Assembly: GCF_001267925.1 (NCBI RefSeq)
Contig: NZ_CP011409.1
Coordinates: 1,054,001 to 1,118,000 of the forward strand
Length of the DNA stretch: 64,000 nt
Origin: Herbaspirillum hiltneri N3
Lineage (GTDB): Bacteria > Pseudomonadota > Gammaproteobacteria > Burkholderiales > Burkholderiaceae_D
Reading direction: 5' to 3'
The notes beneath the pieces were generated by a model. The model was not told the origin of the DNA. It did no database searches and saw only the letters and a program-made list of their open reading frames with translations. Positions 19,028-29,872 of the stretch are shown here, piece by piece. Positions within the stretch are counted from its first letter, which is position 1, and every line of letters starts with the position of its first letter. The translations under genes were made by a program, and so were the position numbers.

Positions 19028-19717
19028 TTAAACAGATAGATATTTGCTGATGGTCGGCGCATCGACATTGGCGCGCGTGTCTTCATAGACGAAGCGCCCC
19101 TTGTCGATGACCAGGAAACGGTCGGCGATTTCCAGCGTGAAACTCAGCACCTGTTCCGACACGATGATGGTGAGTTCGCGGATCTTGCGGATTTCCTTCA
19201 GGCTGCGCGCGATGTCCTTGATGATGGACGGCTGGATGCCTTCGGTCGGCTCGTCCAGCAGCAGTACGCGTGGATTGGTCGCCAGCGCGCGCGCAATCGC
19301 CAGTTGCTGCTGTTGTCCGCCGGACAGGTTGCCGCCCTTGCGGCTGCGCATTTCGTACAGCACCGGGAACAAGGCGTACAACTCGTCCGGCACCTTGCCG
19401 CGCGCATCGGCGGCGAGGCCGGTCTGGATGTTCTCCAGCACCGTCATGCCGGGGAAAATCATGCGCCCCTGCGGCACGTAGGCCACGCCGCGCGACACGC
19501 GCTGATGGCTTTCCATCGCACCCAGTTCGACGCCGTCGATCTTGATGCTGCCGTCGCGCAACGGCAGGATGCCCATCAGCGTCTTGAACAGCGTGGTCTT
19601 GCCCATGCCGTTGCGGCCCATGACGGCGACGATTTCTTCTTTCGCCACCGACAGGTTGATGTCGTGGATGACGGCGCTCTGGCCGTAGCCGGAGGCGAGG
19701 TTGGATACGTTGAACAT
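19028..19717 (-). CDS. urtE: Urea/short-chain amide ABC transporter ATPase UrtE
   Basis: A 229-residue LivF-type ATPase with Walker A GRNGMGKTT (about 34-42), signature LSGGQQQQLAIARAL, and Walker B VLLLDEPTEG followed by IQPS, a wording typical of UrtE. It energises import by UrtBC together with UrtD. It starts 19 bases after urtD. The presence of amidases rather than urease downstream suggests the cargo is amides, urea, or both. Confidence 0.94.
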   Translation of the reverse strand: MFNVSNLASGYGQSAVIHDINLSVAKEEIVAVMGRNGMGKTTLFKTLMGILPLRDGSIKIDGVELGAMESHQRVSRGVAYVPQGRMIFPGMTVLENIQTGLAADARGKVPDELYALFPVLYEMRSRKGGNLSGGQQQQLAIARALATNPRVLLLDEPTEGIQPSIIKDIARSLKEIRKIRELTIIVSEQVLSFTLEIADRFLVIDKGRFVYEDTRANVDAPTISKYLSV

Positions 19718-19736
19718 GGCTGGCTCCGGGAATGAA

Positions 19737-20504
19737 TTAGTGGCCCAAATAGACGTCGATGACTTTTGGATCGGACTGCACCTTGTCCATGCTGCCCTCC
19801 GCGAGTATCTTTCCCTGATGCAGCACGGTCACCTTGTGCGCGATGCTCTTGACGAAATCCATGTCGTGCTCGATCACCACCACCGAGCGGCCCTGGCTGA
19901 TGCGGCCCAGCAGCTGCGCGGTCTTTTCGCGCTCGGACACGCTCATGCCGGCGACCGGCTCGTCCAGCATCAGCAGCTCCGGCTCCTGCATCAGCAGCAT
20001 GCCGATCTCCAGCCACTGCTTCTGGCCATGCGAGAGCAAGTCGGCCTGGGTATACAAATGCTGGTCGAGGAAGATCTCCGCCGCCACCGATTCGACCCGC
20101 GCCACCACGTCCGCGGTGCGCTTGAAGGTCAATGCGCCGAACACCTTGCGGCCGCGCGGGAAGGACATTTCCAGGTTTTCGAAAACGCTGAGGTTTTCGT
20201 AGATCGACGGCGTCTGGAACTTGCGGCCGACGCCGACGCGCACGATGGCGTGCTCGCTCATCTTCGTGAGTTCGTGGTTGTTGAAGCGGATGCTGCCCGA
20301 GGTTGCTTGCGTCTTGCCGCAGATCAGGTCCAGCACCGTGGTCTTGCCGGCGCCGTTGGGGCCGATCACCACGCGTACTTCATTGCGCTGGACATACAGA
20401 TTGAGCTTGTCGACCGCCTTGAAACCGTCGAAGGACACCGTCAGGTCCTCGATGGCCAGCACGGGATGGTCGGTCGATTCGAATCCGATGGGTGCGTTGT
20501 TCAT
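19737..20504 (-). CDS. urtD: Urea/short-chain amide ABC transporter ATPase UrtD
   Basis: A 255-residue LivG-type ATPase with Walker A GPNGAGKTT, the UrtD-like signature LSHGQKQWLEIGMLL and Walker B LLMLDEPVAGM. The ATG overlaps the urtC stop codon by four bases (ATGA), indicating translational coupling. It pairs with UrtE to form the ATPase of the importer. Confidence 0.94.
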   Translation of the reverse strand: MNNAPIGFESTDHPVLAIEDLTVSFDGFKAVDKLNLYVQRNEVRVVIGPNGAGKTTVLDLICGKTQATSGSIRFNNHELTKMSEHAIVRVGVGRKFQTPSIYENLSVFENLEMSFPRGRKVFGALTFKRTADVVARVESVAAEIFLDQHLYTQADLLSHGQKQWLEIGMLLMQEPELLMLDEPVAGMSVSEREKTAQLLGRISQGRSVVVIEHDMDFVKSIAHKVTVLHQGKILAEGSMDKVQSDPKVIDVYLGH

Positions 20505-21688
20505 TTGCTGGCCTCCAGGTTGGCGCCGTCGATATGGACTTCAGCCGAATCGGTTTTGGTCGCCACTTTCGGCTTCACCGGTTCGGGAGGTACTGTTTTT
20601 TTACGGGACAGCTTCTCCATCAGTCGCTTGCCCTGTTTCTCGTACACGCCGGCCAGGCCGTTGGGGAAGTACATCACCACCGCGATGAACAGGCCGCCCA
20701 TCAGGAACAGCCACAGCTCGGGGAAGGTCTCGGAGAAATAGGTCTTGCCGAAGTTGACCAGCAGCGTACCGTACACCGCGCCGAGCAACGACATGCGTCC
20801 GCCGACTGCGGCGTAGATCACCATCTCGATCGACGGTACGATGCCGACGAAGGACGGCGACATGAAGCCGACCTGCAAGGTGAACATGGCGCCGCCGATG
20901 GCCGAGAACGTCGCCGCCACGCAGAACACGAATACCTTGAAGCTGGCGACGTCATAGCCGGAAAATCGCACCCGCTCTTCCTTGTCGCGCATCGCCATCA
21001 GCAGGCGGCCGAGCTTGGAAGTCAGGATGTAGCGGCCGAACACGATGCACGCGAACAGCAGGCCGGCATTGACGAAGTACAGGATCACCTTGGCACTGTC
21101 GGTGCGGATGTCCCAGCCCATCAGCGTCTTCAGGTCGGTGATGCCGTTGACGCCGCCGGTCAGGCCTTGCTGGCCGATGATCAGGATCGACAGGATCGCC
21201 GCGATCGCCTGCGTCACGATGGAGAAGTAGACGTCGCCGACGCGCCGCTTGAACATCGCCATGCCGATCACCAGCGCCAACAGCGTCGGCACCGCAAGCA
21301 CCGCCAGCACGGTGAAGCTGAAGCTATGGAAGGGTTGCCACATCGCCGGCAGCGAGGTGATCTGATTCCAGTCCATGAAGTCGGGGATGCCTGGCGTGGA
21401 CTGGATCTTGGTGCTGATCGGGTCGGAGGCCTCGAGCTTCAGGAACATCGCCATGCAATAGCCGCCGACGCCGAAGAACACGCCCTGGCCGAGACTCAGG
21501 ATGCCGCCGTAGCCCCAGCACAGCACCAGCCCGACCGCGACGAATGCGTAGGACAGATATTTGCCGACCAGGTTGAGACGGAAGATGTCCAGGCTCAACG
21601 GAAAGATCACCAGCAGCAACGCTCCCAGTATCAGCAGTCCGGTCAACCCGGATCTGCCGCCCAATAATTTTTCGTATGCTGCATTCAT
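20501..21688 (-). CDS. urtC: Urea/short-chain amide ABC transporter permease UrtC
   Basis: A 395-residue LivM-type inner-membrane permease with about ten hydrophobic segments and the conserved CWGYGGILSLGQGVFFGVGGY segment near residue 60. The C-terminal tail is charged and cytoplasmic (YEKQGKRLMEKLSRKK). GAGG lies six bases before the ATG. It overlaps urtD and follows urtB by 52 bases. Confidence 0.93.
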   Translation of the reverse strand: MNAAYEKLLGGRSGLTGLLILGALLLVIFPLSLDIFRLNLVGKYLSYAFVAVGLVLCWGYGGILSLGQGVFFGVGGYCMAMFLKLEASDPISTKIQSTPGIPDFMDWNQITSLPAMWQPFHSFSFTVLAVLAVPTLLALVIGMAMFKRRVGDVYFSIVTQAIAAILSILIIGQQGLTGGVNGITDLKTLMGWDIRTDSAKVILYFVNAGLLFACIVFGRYILTSKLGRLLMAMRDKEERVRFSGYDVASFKVFVFCVAATFSAIGGAMFTLQVGFMSPSFVGIVPSIEMVIYAAVGGRMSLLGAVYGTLLVNFGKTYFSETFPELWLFLMGGLFIAVVMYFPNGLAGVYEKQGKRLMEKLSRKKTVPPEPVKPKVATKTDSAEVHIDGANLEASK

Positions 21689-21740
21689 GCTTGAACCTCG
21701 CGAATGGGAAGTCTGAAAACGGTTTCGTTCAGGTGTGTTC

Positions 21741-22661
21741 TTAATGCTTGCGCACCCGGGACGAGAACAATCCCTGCGGACGCAGCATCAGGATCAGGAT
21801 CACCGCCGACAACGTCAGCACCTTGGCCATCGAACCAGTCAGGAAGAACTCGGCGGTGGACTGCGTCTGCGCAATCGAGAAGGCCGAGGCAATCGTGCCG
21901 ATCAGGCTTTGCGCACCGCCGAACACCACCACCAGGAAGGTGTCGACGATGTACAGCGAGCCGCTGGTGGGGCCGGTCGAACCGATCGTGGTGAACGCTG
22001 CGCCGGCCACCCCGGCCACGCCGCAGCCGAGCGCGAAGGTGGTGCGATCGACCTTGCGGGTATTGATGCCGACGGCGCCGCTCATGACGCGGTTCTGCAT
22101 CGTGGCGCGCACTTGCAGGCCCCAGCGCGAACGGAACAGCAGGATGAAGATGGTGCCGGTCAACAGCACCGTCAGGCCCATCATGAACAGGCCGTTGATC
22201 GGGATATCGATGGCGTCGGTCGGCTTGAAGGAACCGAGCAGCCAGTCCGGCAAGGTGGCGCTGACTTCCTTGGCGCCGAAGATGGAACGGAATGTCTGCT
22301 GCATCGCCAGGCTCAGGCCCCAGGTCGCCAGCAGTGTGTCGAGCGGACGTTTGTAGAGCCGGCTGATCAGCAGCAGCTCGGTCAGGTAGCCAAAGCCGTA
22401 GGCGACGATGAACGACAGCACCACCGCGCCGAAGAAATAGAACGGCTGCAGGCTGGGCGCGTAGGTCGTGGTCAGGTGTGACAGCAGATAGGTGATGTAG
22501 GCGCCGATGGTCAGGAACTCGCCATGCGCCATGTTGATCACGCCCATCTGGCCGAAGATAATCGCCAGGCCCAGGGCCATCAGCAGCAGCACGCAGAACA
22601 CCGACAGGCCGTTGAAGCCCTGCATGGCGAAGATGGCGCCGAATTCGGATAACGAGACCAT
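21741..22661 (-). CDS. urtB: Urea/short-chain amide ABC transporter permease UrtB
   Basis: A 306-residue LivH-type permease. It shows GLAIIFGQMGVINMAHGEFL (about 32-51), a strongly conserved motif of this group, and the coupling loop with TRKVDRTTFALGCGVAG. GGAG five bases upstream marks the start. The gene lies 116 bases after urtA. That gap contains a short tandem repeat and may hold a hairpin that lowers expression of the membrane genes relative to the binding protein. Confidence 0.93.
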   Translation of the reverse strand: MVSLSEFGAIFAMQGFNGLSVFCVLLLMALGLAIIFGQMGVINMAHGEFLTIGAYITYLLSHLTTTYAPSLQPFYFFGAVVLSFIVAYGFGYLTELLLISRLYKRPLDTLLATWGLSLAMQQTFRSIFGAKEVSATLPDWLLGSFKPTDAIDIPINGLFMMGLTVLLTGTIFILLFRSRWGLQVRATMQNRVMSGAVGINTRKVDRTTFALGCGVAGVAGAAFTTIGSTGPTSGSLYIVDTFLVVVFGGAQSLIGTIASAFSIAQTQSTAEFFLTGSMAKVLTLSAVILILMLRPQGLFSSRVRKH

Positions 22662-22735
22662 ATTGACTCCGGAAGGAGAGATAGAAGGAAATTCGTGGGC
22701 GGCAGCGCCCGCATGTCACTACAGGCGCCGCCGCT

Positions 22736-22763
22736 TTGCTGCCAACAAATTGCTGCCAACAAA
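22736..22763. repeat. 14-bp perfect tandem duplication
   Basis: TTGCTGCCAACAAA occurs twice in direct succession immediately after the urtA stop codon. It looks like a simple slippage duplication. Confidence 0.8.
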
Positions 22764-22777
22764 TCGAATGCCGCGAT

Positions 22778-24040
22778 TTATTGATAACCCTTGGGGAAAG
22801 GATTCGGTTCGATCAGGTCGGACTCGTAGATGACCTTGAACTGGCCGTCCTTCTGCGCTTCGCCGATGCGGGTCTTGCTCCACAGGTGATGGTTGGCGTG
22901 GACCTTGACGTAGCCTTCCGGCGCAGTTTTCAGCTCGAGGCCCGGCGAGGCCGCGACGACCTTGTCGACATCGAAGCTGCCGGCTTTTTCGACGGCGGCC
23001 TTCCACAGCCACGGGCCGAGGTAAGCCGCCTGCGTGACGTCGCCGATCACCGAATTGGCGCCGAACTTGGCCTTGAACTCGGAGACGAATTTCTTGTTGT
23101 TCGGGTTGTCCAGGCTTTGGAAGTACTTCATCGAGGCGTAGAAGCCTTCGACGTTTTCGCCGCCGATGCCGAGCATTTCATCTTCGGTCACGGAGATGGT
23201 CAGCAGGTTCTGCGTCTTGGCGGTGACGCCGGCTGCCTTCAGTTGCTTGTAGAACGCCACGTTACTGCCGCCGACCACGTCGGCAAAGATCACATCCGGT
23301 TTCTTCAGCTTGATCTTGTTGATCAGCGAACCGAACTGGGTGTTGCCGAGCGGGTAGTACTCTTCGCCGACCACCGAGCCCTTGAGCACGTTCTCGATGT
23401 GCTTGCGGGCGATCTTGTTGGAAGTGCGCGGCCAGATGTAGTCGGAACCGATCAGGAAGAAGGTCTTGGCCTTCTTCTCTTTCGCCACCCAGTTGAGGCC
23501 GGCCAGCACCTGTTGCGTGGCTTCCTGGCCGGTGTAGAACACGTTCTTGGATTGCTCCAGGCCTTCGTAGAAAGTCGGGTAGTAGAGCAGGCCGTTGTCC
23601 TTTTCGAAGACCGGCAGCACGGCCTTGCGCGAGGCCGACGTCCAGCAGCCGAACACCGCGGCGACGTGGTCGTTCTCCAGCAGCTTCTTGGCTTTTTCGG
23701 CAAAGGTCGGCCAGTCGCTGGCGCCGTCTTCCTGGATGATCTTGATCTTGCGGCCGAGGATGCCGCCCATGGAGTTGATCTGGTCGATGGCCAGGCGTTC
23801 GGCCTGGATCGAACCGGTTTCGCTGATCGCCATGGTGCCGGTGGCCGAGTGCAGCTGGCCGACCGTGACTTCGGTGTCGGTGATGGCCAGCTTGGTGGTG
23901 TTGACCTTGGCGGTCGGGAACTGCTGCGCCATGGCCAGGCCGGGGAGCGCCATGGCAGCACCGGCGGCACCGGCAACAATGCCCATCATGATCTTGCGTC
24001 GTTGCGATGAAGGCGGTTTGGAAGAGGAACGGTGCGACAT
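22778..24040 (-). CDS. urtA: Urea/short-chain amide ABC transporter binding protein UrtA
   Basis: The 420-residue periplasmic binding protein has a Tat-like signal (SSQRRKIMMGIVAGAAGA, ending near AMAQQ at about 40). A type I periplasmic fold of the UrtA/FmdD group follows (TVGQLHSATGTMAISETG, GRKIKIIQEDGASDWPTFAE). It captures urea or short amides for UrtBCDE. AAAGGAG seven bases before the ATG at 24040 fixes the start, while the open frame upstream has no ribosome site. As first gene of the operon it should carry the main promoter, in the region shared with the divergent sensor kinase. Confidence 0.93.
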   Translation of the reverse strand: MSHRSSSKPPSSQRRKIMMGIVAGAAGAAMALPGLAMAQQFPTAKVNTTKLAITDTEVTVGQLHSATGTMAISETGSIQAERLAIDQINSMGGILGRKIKIIQEDGASDWPTFAEKAKKLLENDHVAAVFGCWTSASRKAVLPVFEKDNGLLYYPTFYEGLEQSKNVFYTGQEATQQVLAGLNWVAKEKKAKTFFLIGSDYIWPRTSNKIARKHIENVLKGSVVGEEYYPLGNTQFGSLINKIKLKKPDVIFADVVGGSNVAFYKQLKAAGVTAKTQNLLTISVTEDEMLGIGGENVEGFYASMKYFQSLDNPNNKKFVSEFKAKFGANSVIGDVTQAAYLGPWLWKAAVEKAGSFDVDKVVAASPGLELKTAPEGYVKVHANHHLWSKTRIGEAQKDGQFKVIYESDLIEPNPFPKGYQ

Positions 24041-24533
24041 GCGGTACTCCTTTCGAGCGTTATTGGAAGCAATCGGACGTGGTCGTGTCGATCGGGCTGA
24101 ATCGGTTGAGTCAAAACGAGGCGAAAGCCGGGACCGACATGCGAGTGTTCTCTCCCTCCCGCTGTGCTTCCTGCTCGTTCTGGGATGGAGAATAGGTTTT
24201 GCGATGCGGCGCAACAATACGTTGTTTGACGTAAAACCCGGGCGCTGAAACGTCCGCCCGGGCGCACAGGTTTCGCTCATGCCCGGCATGGTATTGGTGC
24301 GTTTTCACAAGGCAGCAAGGTGGCCGCGCTGCCGCGTTTTGGTGAATCGGGAGGAAAACCCGGGCGACGCAAGCGTATCGACCGGCGGCGGCATACGTCA
24401 AATGACGTATGCCGCCGCCGGTCGATTGGTTTGAAAATTGCTTCTGTACGAGGAGGTTGCCGTCAGGGTCGCCGCCTTTGCAAACAGAACGCGTGGTCTG
24501 CGTTCCGGTATTCATCGATAACGCGAGCAAAAA
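24041..24533. other. Divergent regulatory region between urtA and the sensor kinase
   Basis: These 493 bases hold no convincing gene. They separate the minus-strand amide operon from the plus-strand kinase/regulator unit. The perfect 24-bp inverted repeat at 24377-24426 is the outstanding feature. I found no sigma-54 promoter I could defend by eye. Confidence 0.6.
24377..24426. repeat. Perfect 24-bp inverted repeat with 2-base spacer
   Basis: The arms 24377-24400 and 24403-24426 are exact reverse complements separated by AA. The core reads TACGTCAAATGACGTA and the outer part is GC-rich (CCGGCGGCGG). No T-tract follows, so it is not a standard terminator. It lies 107 bases before the kinase gene and 336 before urtA. 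It may be an operator or an mRNA leader hairpin. Confidence 0.95.
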
Positions 24534-27500
24534 TTGACCAATCCCGCCATTCAACGCATCGTCAAAGTCCGGCGCGACTACAACACCTGGGTCGCCAACG
24601 AGACGCTGGAAGACTACGCGCTACGCTATACGCCGCGCTCGTTCCGGCGCTGGTCGGAATTCCGCCTGGCCAACACGGCGCTGGGCGCGACCTCGTTCCT
24701 GGCGCTGGAGGCGATCAGCGGTGCGATCACGCTGAGTTATGGATTTACCAACACCTTCTGGGCGATCGCCTGCGTGGTGGTGCTGTTCTTCCTGACCGGC
24801 CTGCCGATCAGCTATTACGCCGCCAGGTACGGCGTCGACATGGACTTGCTCACGCGCGGCGCCGGCTTCGGCTACATCGGCTCGACCGTGACCTCGCTGA
24901 TCTACGCCACTTTCACCTTCATCTTTTTCGCGCTGGAAGCCGCCATCATGGCGCAGGCCATCGAAATCTATTTCGGCCTGCCGCTGGTCTACGGCTACGT
25001 CCTGTGTTCGCTGATCGTGATTCCGATGGTGGCGTACGGCATCACGCTGATCAACCGGCTGCAGATGTGGACCCAGCCGGTGTGGATCGTGCTGCTGACG
25101 CTGCCCTACATCTGCGTGCTGTACAAGGAGCCGGAAGCGCTCGGCAACCTGATCACCTTCGCCGGCCGCGCCGAAGACGGCAGCTCGTTCAACATCCTGC
25201 TGTTCGGGGCGGCGGCGACGGTGGCGTTTTCGCTGATCGCGCAGATCGGCGAGCAGGTCGACTTCCTGCGCTTCCTGCCGGAAAAAACCCAGGCCAATCG
25301 CGGCCGCTGGTGGACCGCGCTGCTGCTGGCGGGGCCGGGATGGATCCTGCTGGGCGGCGCCAAGATGCTGGGCGGCGCCTTGCTGGCCTTCCTCGCGATC
25401 CAGCATGAGGTGCCGATGGGCAAGGCGGTGGAGCCGACCCAGATGTACCTGATCGGCTATCAATACGTGTTCTCCAACCCGGCGCTGGTGCTCGGCGCGG
25501 TGGCGCTGTTCGTGATCGTGTCGCAGGTCAAGATCAACGTCACCAACGCCTATGCCGGTTCACTGGCCTGGTCCAACTTCTTTGCGCGGCTGACGCACAG
25601 CCATCCCGGCCGGGTGGTGTGGCTGGTGTTCAACGTGCTGATTGCGGTGCTGCTGATGGAGCTGGGGGTCTTCAATGCGCTCGAGCATGTGCTGGCGCTG
25701 TACAGCCTGGTGGCGATCTCGTGGATAGGAGCGGTGGTGTCGGACCTGGTGATCAACAAGCCGCTCAAGCTGAGCCCGGCGCACATCGAGTTCAAGCGCG
25801 CACATCTGTACGACATTAATCCGGTCGGCGTCGGTTCGATGGCGGTTGCCTCCATCCTGTCGGCGATCGCCATGTCCGGCGTGCTTGGCAAACTGGCGGC
25901 GGCGATGTCGCCGTTCATCGCGCTCGGCACGGCGATGCTGGCGGCGCCATTGATTGCGCTCGCCACCAAAAGCCGCTATTACATCGCGCGCCAGGATACG
26001 CTGGCCGAGCACAGCAATCTCGGCGACGTGCACGTGCATGCCCAACTCGACTGCGTGATCTGCGGCAACGCGTTCGAGACGCCCGACATGGCGCACTGCC
26101 CGGCCTATCAGGGTGCGATCTGCTCGCTGTGCTGTTCGCTCGACGCGCGCTGCAACGACCGCTGCAAGACACCGGCGGCACGGTTGCCCAACCAGGTCTT
26201 CAACACCTTACAGAAACTGCTGCCGTCGCGCTTCACGCTCAAGCTCAACACCCGCATCGGCCACTATCTGATCGTGTTCGGCTTGTTGTCGGGCGGCCTG
26301 GCGGTGGTGTTGTGGATGTTGTACTTCCAGCAGATGGCGGGCATCTCCGGCCTGACCACCAGCGGCCCCGATTCCATCCAGAGCATTTTCATCAAGCTGT
26401 TCTGCACGCTGCTGGTGCTGATCGGCGTCGGCTCCTGGTGGCTGATCCTGACCAACGAAAGCCGCAGCGTCGCGCACGAAGAGTCCGAACGCCAGACCAA
26501 TCTGCTGCTGCAGGAAATCGAGGCGCACAAGCAGACCGACGCCGAACTGCAGCGCGCCAAAGAGGCCGCCGAGTCGGCCAACCTGGCCAAGAGCCGCTTC
26601 GTCACCGGCATGAGCCATGAGCTGCGCACACCCTTGAACAGCATCCTCGGCTATGCGCAGATCCTGCATGTCGACGCCACCATCCCGCCGGCGCGCAAGG
26701 ATGCGATCGCCGTGATCCGGCGCAGCGGCGAACATCTGCTGAGCCTGATCGACGGCTTGCTCGACATCGCCAAGATCGAAGCCGGCAAGATGCGCCTGGC
26801 CTCGGACGAACTGGCGCTGTCGGAGTTTCTCGAACAGATCGCCGGCATGTTCGCGCCGCAGGCGGAACAAAAAGGCCTGAGCTTCCGTTTCGAGAAGACC
26901 GGCCGTATCCCGCACATCGTGCACGCCGACCAGAAACGCCTGCGCCAGATCCTGATCAACCTGCTCGGCAACGCCGTCAAGTTCACCGACCGGGGCGGCG
27001 TCACGGTGCGCGTGCGCTACCTGCGCGAGATCGCCTACTTCGACATCATCGACACCGGCATCGGCATCGCCGAGGACGACCTCGACCGCATCTTCCTGCC
27101 GTTCGAGCGCAGCAATGCCGCCAACCTGCGCGAAGACATCGGCACCGGTCTCGGCCTGGCCATCAGCAGCATGCTCACGCACATCATGGGAGGCGAACTG
27201 GCGGTCAGGAGTGAGGTCGGCAGCGGCAGCAGTTTCCATCTGAAGATCTATCTGCCGGAAGTCCACGTGCCGCGTCCGCGCCTGAAACTGGAAGACCAGA
27301 TGTCGGGTTACATCGGCCCGTGCAAGCGCGTGCTGGTAGTCGACGACCAGGCCTCGCAACGCCTGCTGCTCAAGGAGATGCTGTTGCCGCTGGGCTTCGA
27401 GGTGATCGAGGCCGATGGCGGCATCGCCTGCCTGGAAGCACTGGCGCACGGTACGCCGATGCCCGACCTGGTGCTGCTCGACATCGCCATGCCGGTGATG

Positions 27501-27963
27501 GACGGCTGGTCGGTGGCGCGCGCCATCCGCGCCCGCGGGCTGACGCAGCTGCCGGTCATCATCGTCTCGGCCAATGCCTTCGAGAGCGGACATGAGCGCA
27601 ACCACGACGGCGTCGAGCCGCCGCTGTACAACGACTTCGTGGTCAAGCCGGTGTCGTACAGCGAACTGCTGTCGAAGATCCGCCAGCAGCTGCACATCGA
27701 CTGGGTGTCGGCCGCCATGCCTGCCTCCATTCCTGCAGAATCGACCGCCGCCGCACAGCCGATGATGCTGGTGCCCTCGCAGGAAAAACTGCAGACCTTG
27801 CTGGAACTCGGCGCCATCGGTTACGCCAAGGGCATCCTCAGGAAGCTCGACGAGATGGAACAGCAGAATTCGGCTTACCTGCCCTTCACCACGGAACTCA
27901 GGAAACTGGTCAAGCAGTTCCGCCTGAATGAATATGTCACCCGCATCAAGGAGATGATTCGTC

Positions 27964-27983
<20 letters not shown>
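24534..27983 (+). CDS. NCS1 transporter-like domain fused to hybrid histidine kinase
   Basis: A 1149-residue membrane sensor. Residues about 15-490 are an NCS1 (purine/cytosine permease-type) transporter domain, opening with DYNTWVANETLEDYALRYTP and holding about twelve hydrophobic segments. Next is a segment with eight cysteines (C507, C510, C522, C530, C533, C534, C540, C544), probably metal-binding. Two more membrane helices (about 575-640) and a coiled coil follow. The kinase core has H695 in the SHELRTP box, an N-box NLLGNAVKFTD, and DTGIGI and GTGLGLAIS loops. A receiver domain has its phospho-acceptor D983 in LLDIAMPVMDG, followed by a helical tail. The TTG start is forced by an in-frame TAA at 24519-24521 with no other start codon between. 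I infer that it senses or transports an amide, urea or related compound. Confidence 0.9.
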
Positions 27984-28986
<1,003 letters not shown>

Positions 28987-28992
28987 TCGCCG

Positions 28993-29793
28993 TCAGGCAG
29001 CCACCGCGGCGGGCCGGCCTGCCTTCATCGTTTCCCAGAACGCGCCGTCGCCGCGTACCGTGGTGCGATTGAGCACGCGCCGCTGCAACGGCGACAAGGG
29101 CGTTGCGCGATGCGCGACACGGAAGTTGTCCGCCACCACAAAGTCGCCTTCCTTCCATTGATGCCGATACACCGCCCCCTCGCGCGACAGATAACGGTCG
29201 AGCGTGGCGATCAGCTCCTCCGCAGCGTCACGGTCCATGCCGATGATGCTGTTGGTGAGACCGACGTTGAGGTACAAACCTTCGGCGCCGGTGTGCGGAT
29301 GCCGCATCACGAGCGGATGCACGACGTGGTTGCGATGCGTGGTCTGCAATCCCTTTATCTGCGCTTTCGTTTTCTCCGGCAGGCTGCGATATGCCTCCTG
29401 CAAATCGGTGAACAAGGTATCGCCGCCGACCTCGGGGCGCGCTTCCATATGCCATAGCGACATCGGCGTCGGCACGGCCCGGAAGGAGCCGTCCGAATGC
29501 CAGTAGCGGCCGACGCCGGTATAACCTTCGGTGGCCCGGCTGGCGACGCGAAAGATTTGCGGATAGCCGGGAATCTGTCCCGGTGCCGGCGGGAACTCCT
29601 CCAATGCGCCGAACACTTCGGAGGCGGCGATCTGCGCCTGCGGCGACAGCACCGGACCGGGAATGACCAGCAGGCCGTATTTCAGCAAGGCTTCCCGCAG
29701 CGATTGTTGCGCTTCCGGATTCTCACTCAGGCGAGCCAGGTCGACGTTGTTGATGCGGGCGCCGAAACCGGCGTCCAGAGGGATGATATTCAT
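28993..29793 (-). CDS. TauD/TfdA-family Fe(II)/2-oxoglutarate dioxygenase
   Basis: The 266-residue enzyme carries the Fe-binding HxD (YWHSDGSF), the distal histidine in FRVAHRATP and a 2-oxoglutarate-binding arginine (LNRTTV), so the active site is complete. Relatives hydroxylate taurine, alkylsulfates, herbicides or small carboxylates. The substrate is not predictable here. The start at 29793 follows AAAGGA by six bases; the same ribosome site lies inside a possible longer start (29811), which I reject. It is convergent with the response regulator, six bases apart, and follows the peroxiredoxin by 79 bases. Confidence 0.88.
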   Translation of the reverse strand: MNIIPLDAGFGARINNVDLARLSENPEAQQSLREALLKYGLLVIPGPVLSPQAQIAASEVFGALEEFPPAPGQIPGYPQIFRVASRATEGYTGVGRYWHSDGSFRAVPTPMSLWHMEARPEVGGDTLFTDLQEAYRSLPEKTKAQIKGLQTTHRNHVVHPLVMRHPHTGAEGLYLNVGLTNSIIGMDRDAAEELIATLDRYLSREGAVYRHQWKEGDFVVADNFRVAHRATPLSPLQRRVLNRTTVRGDGAFWETMKAGRPAAVAA

Positions 29794-29872
29794 GATGCGT
29801 CCTTTCTTCATCTGTGCGGTGCGCCGGCATCGGCAAGATGCGGCACAACCGCGTTTCGGATCAGTGCATCGC

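Noticed and set aside
22662-22777. Possible riboswitch or attenuator between urtA and urtB.
   Set aside because: Only a 14-bp tandem duplication is clear, and no conserved aptamer-like structure could be recognised by eye.
24377-24426. Reading the perfect palindrome as a rho-independent terminator.
   Set aside because: No T-tract follows on either strand, and the repeat lies upstream of two divergent genes rather than after a gene end.
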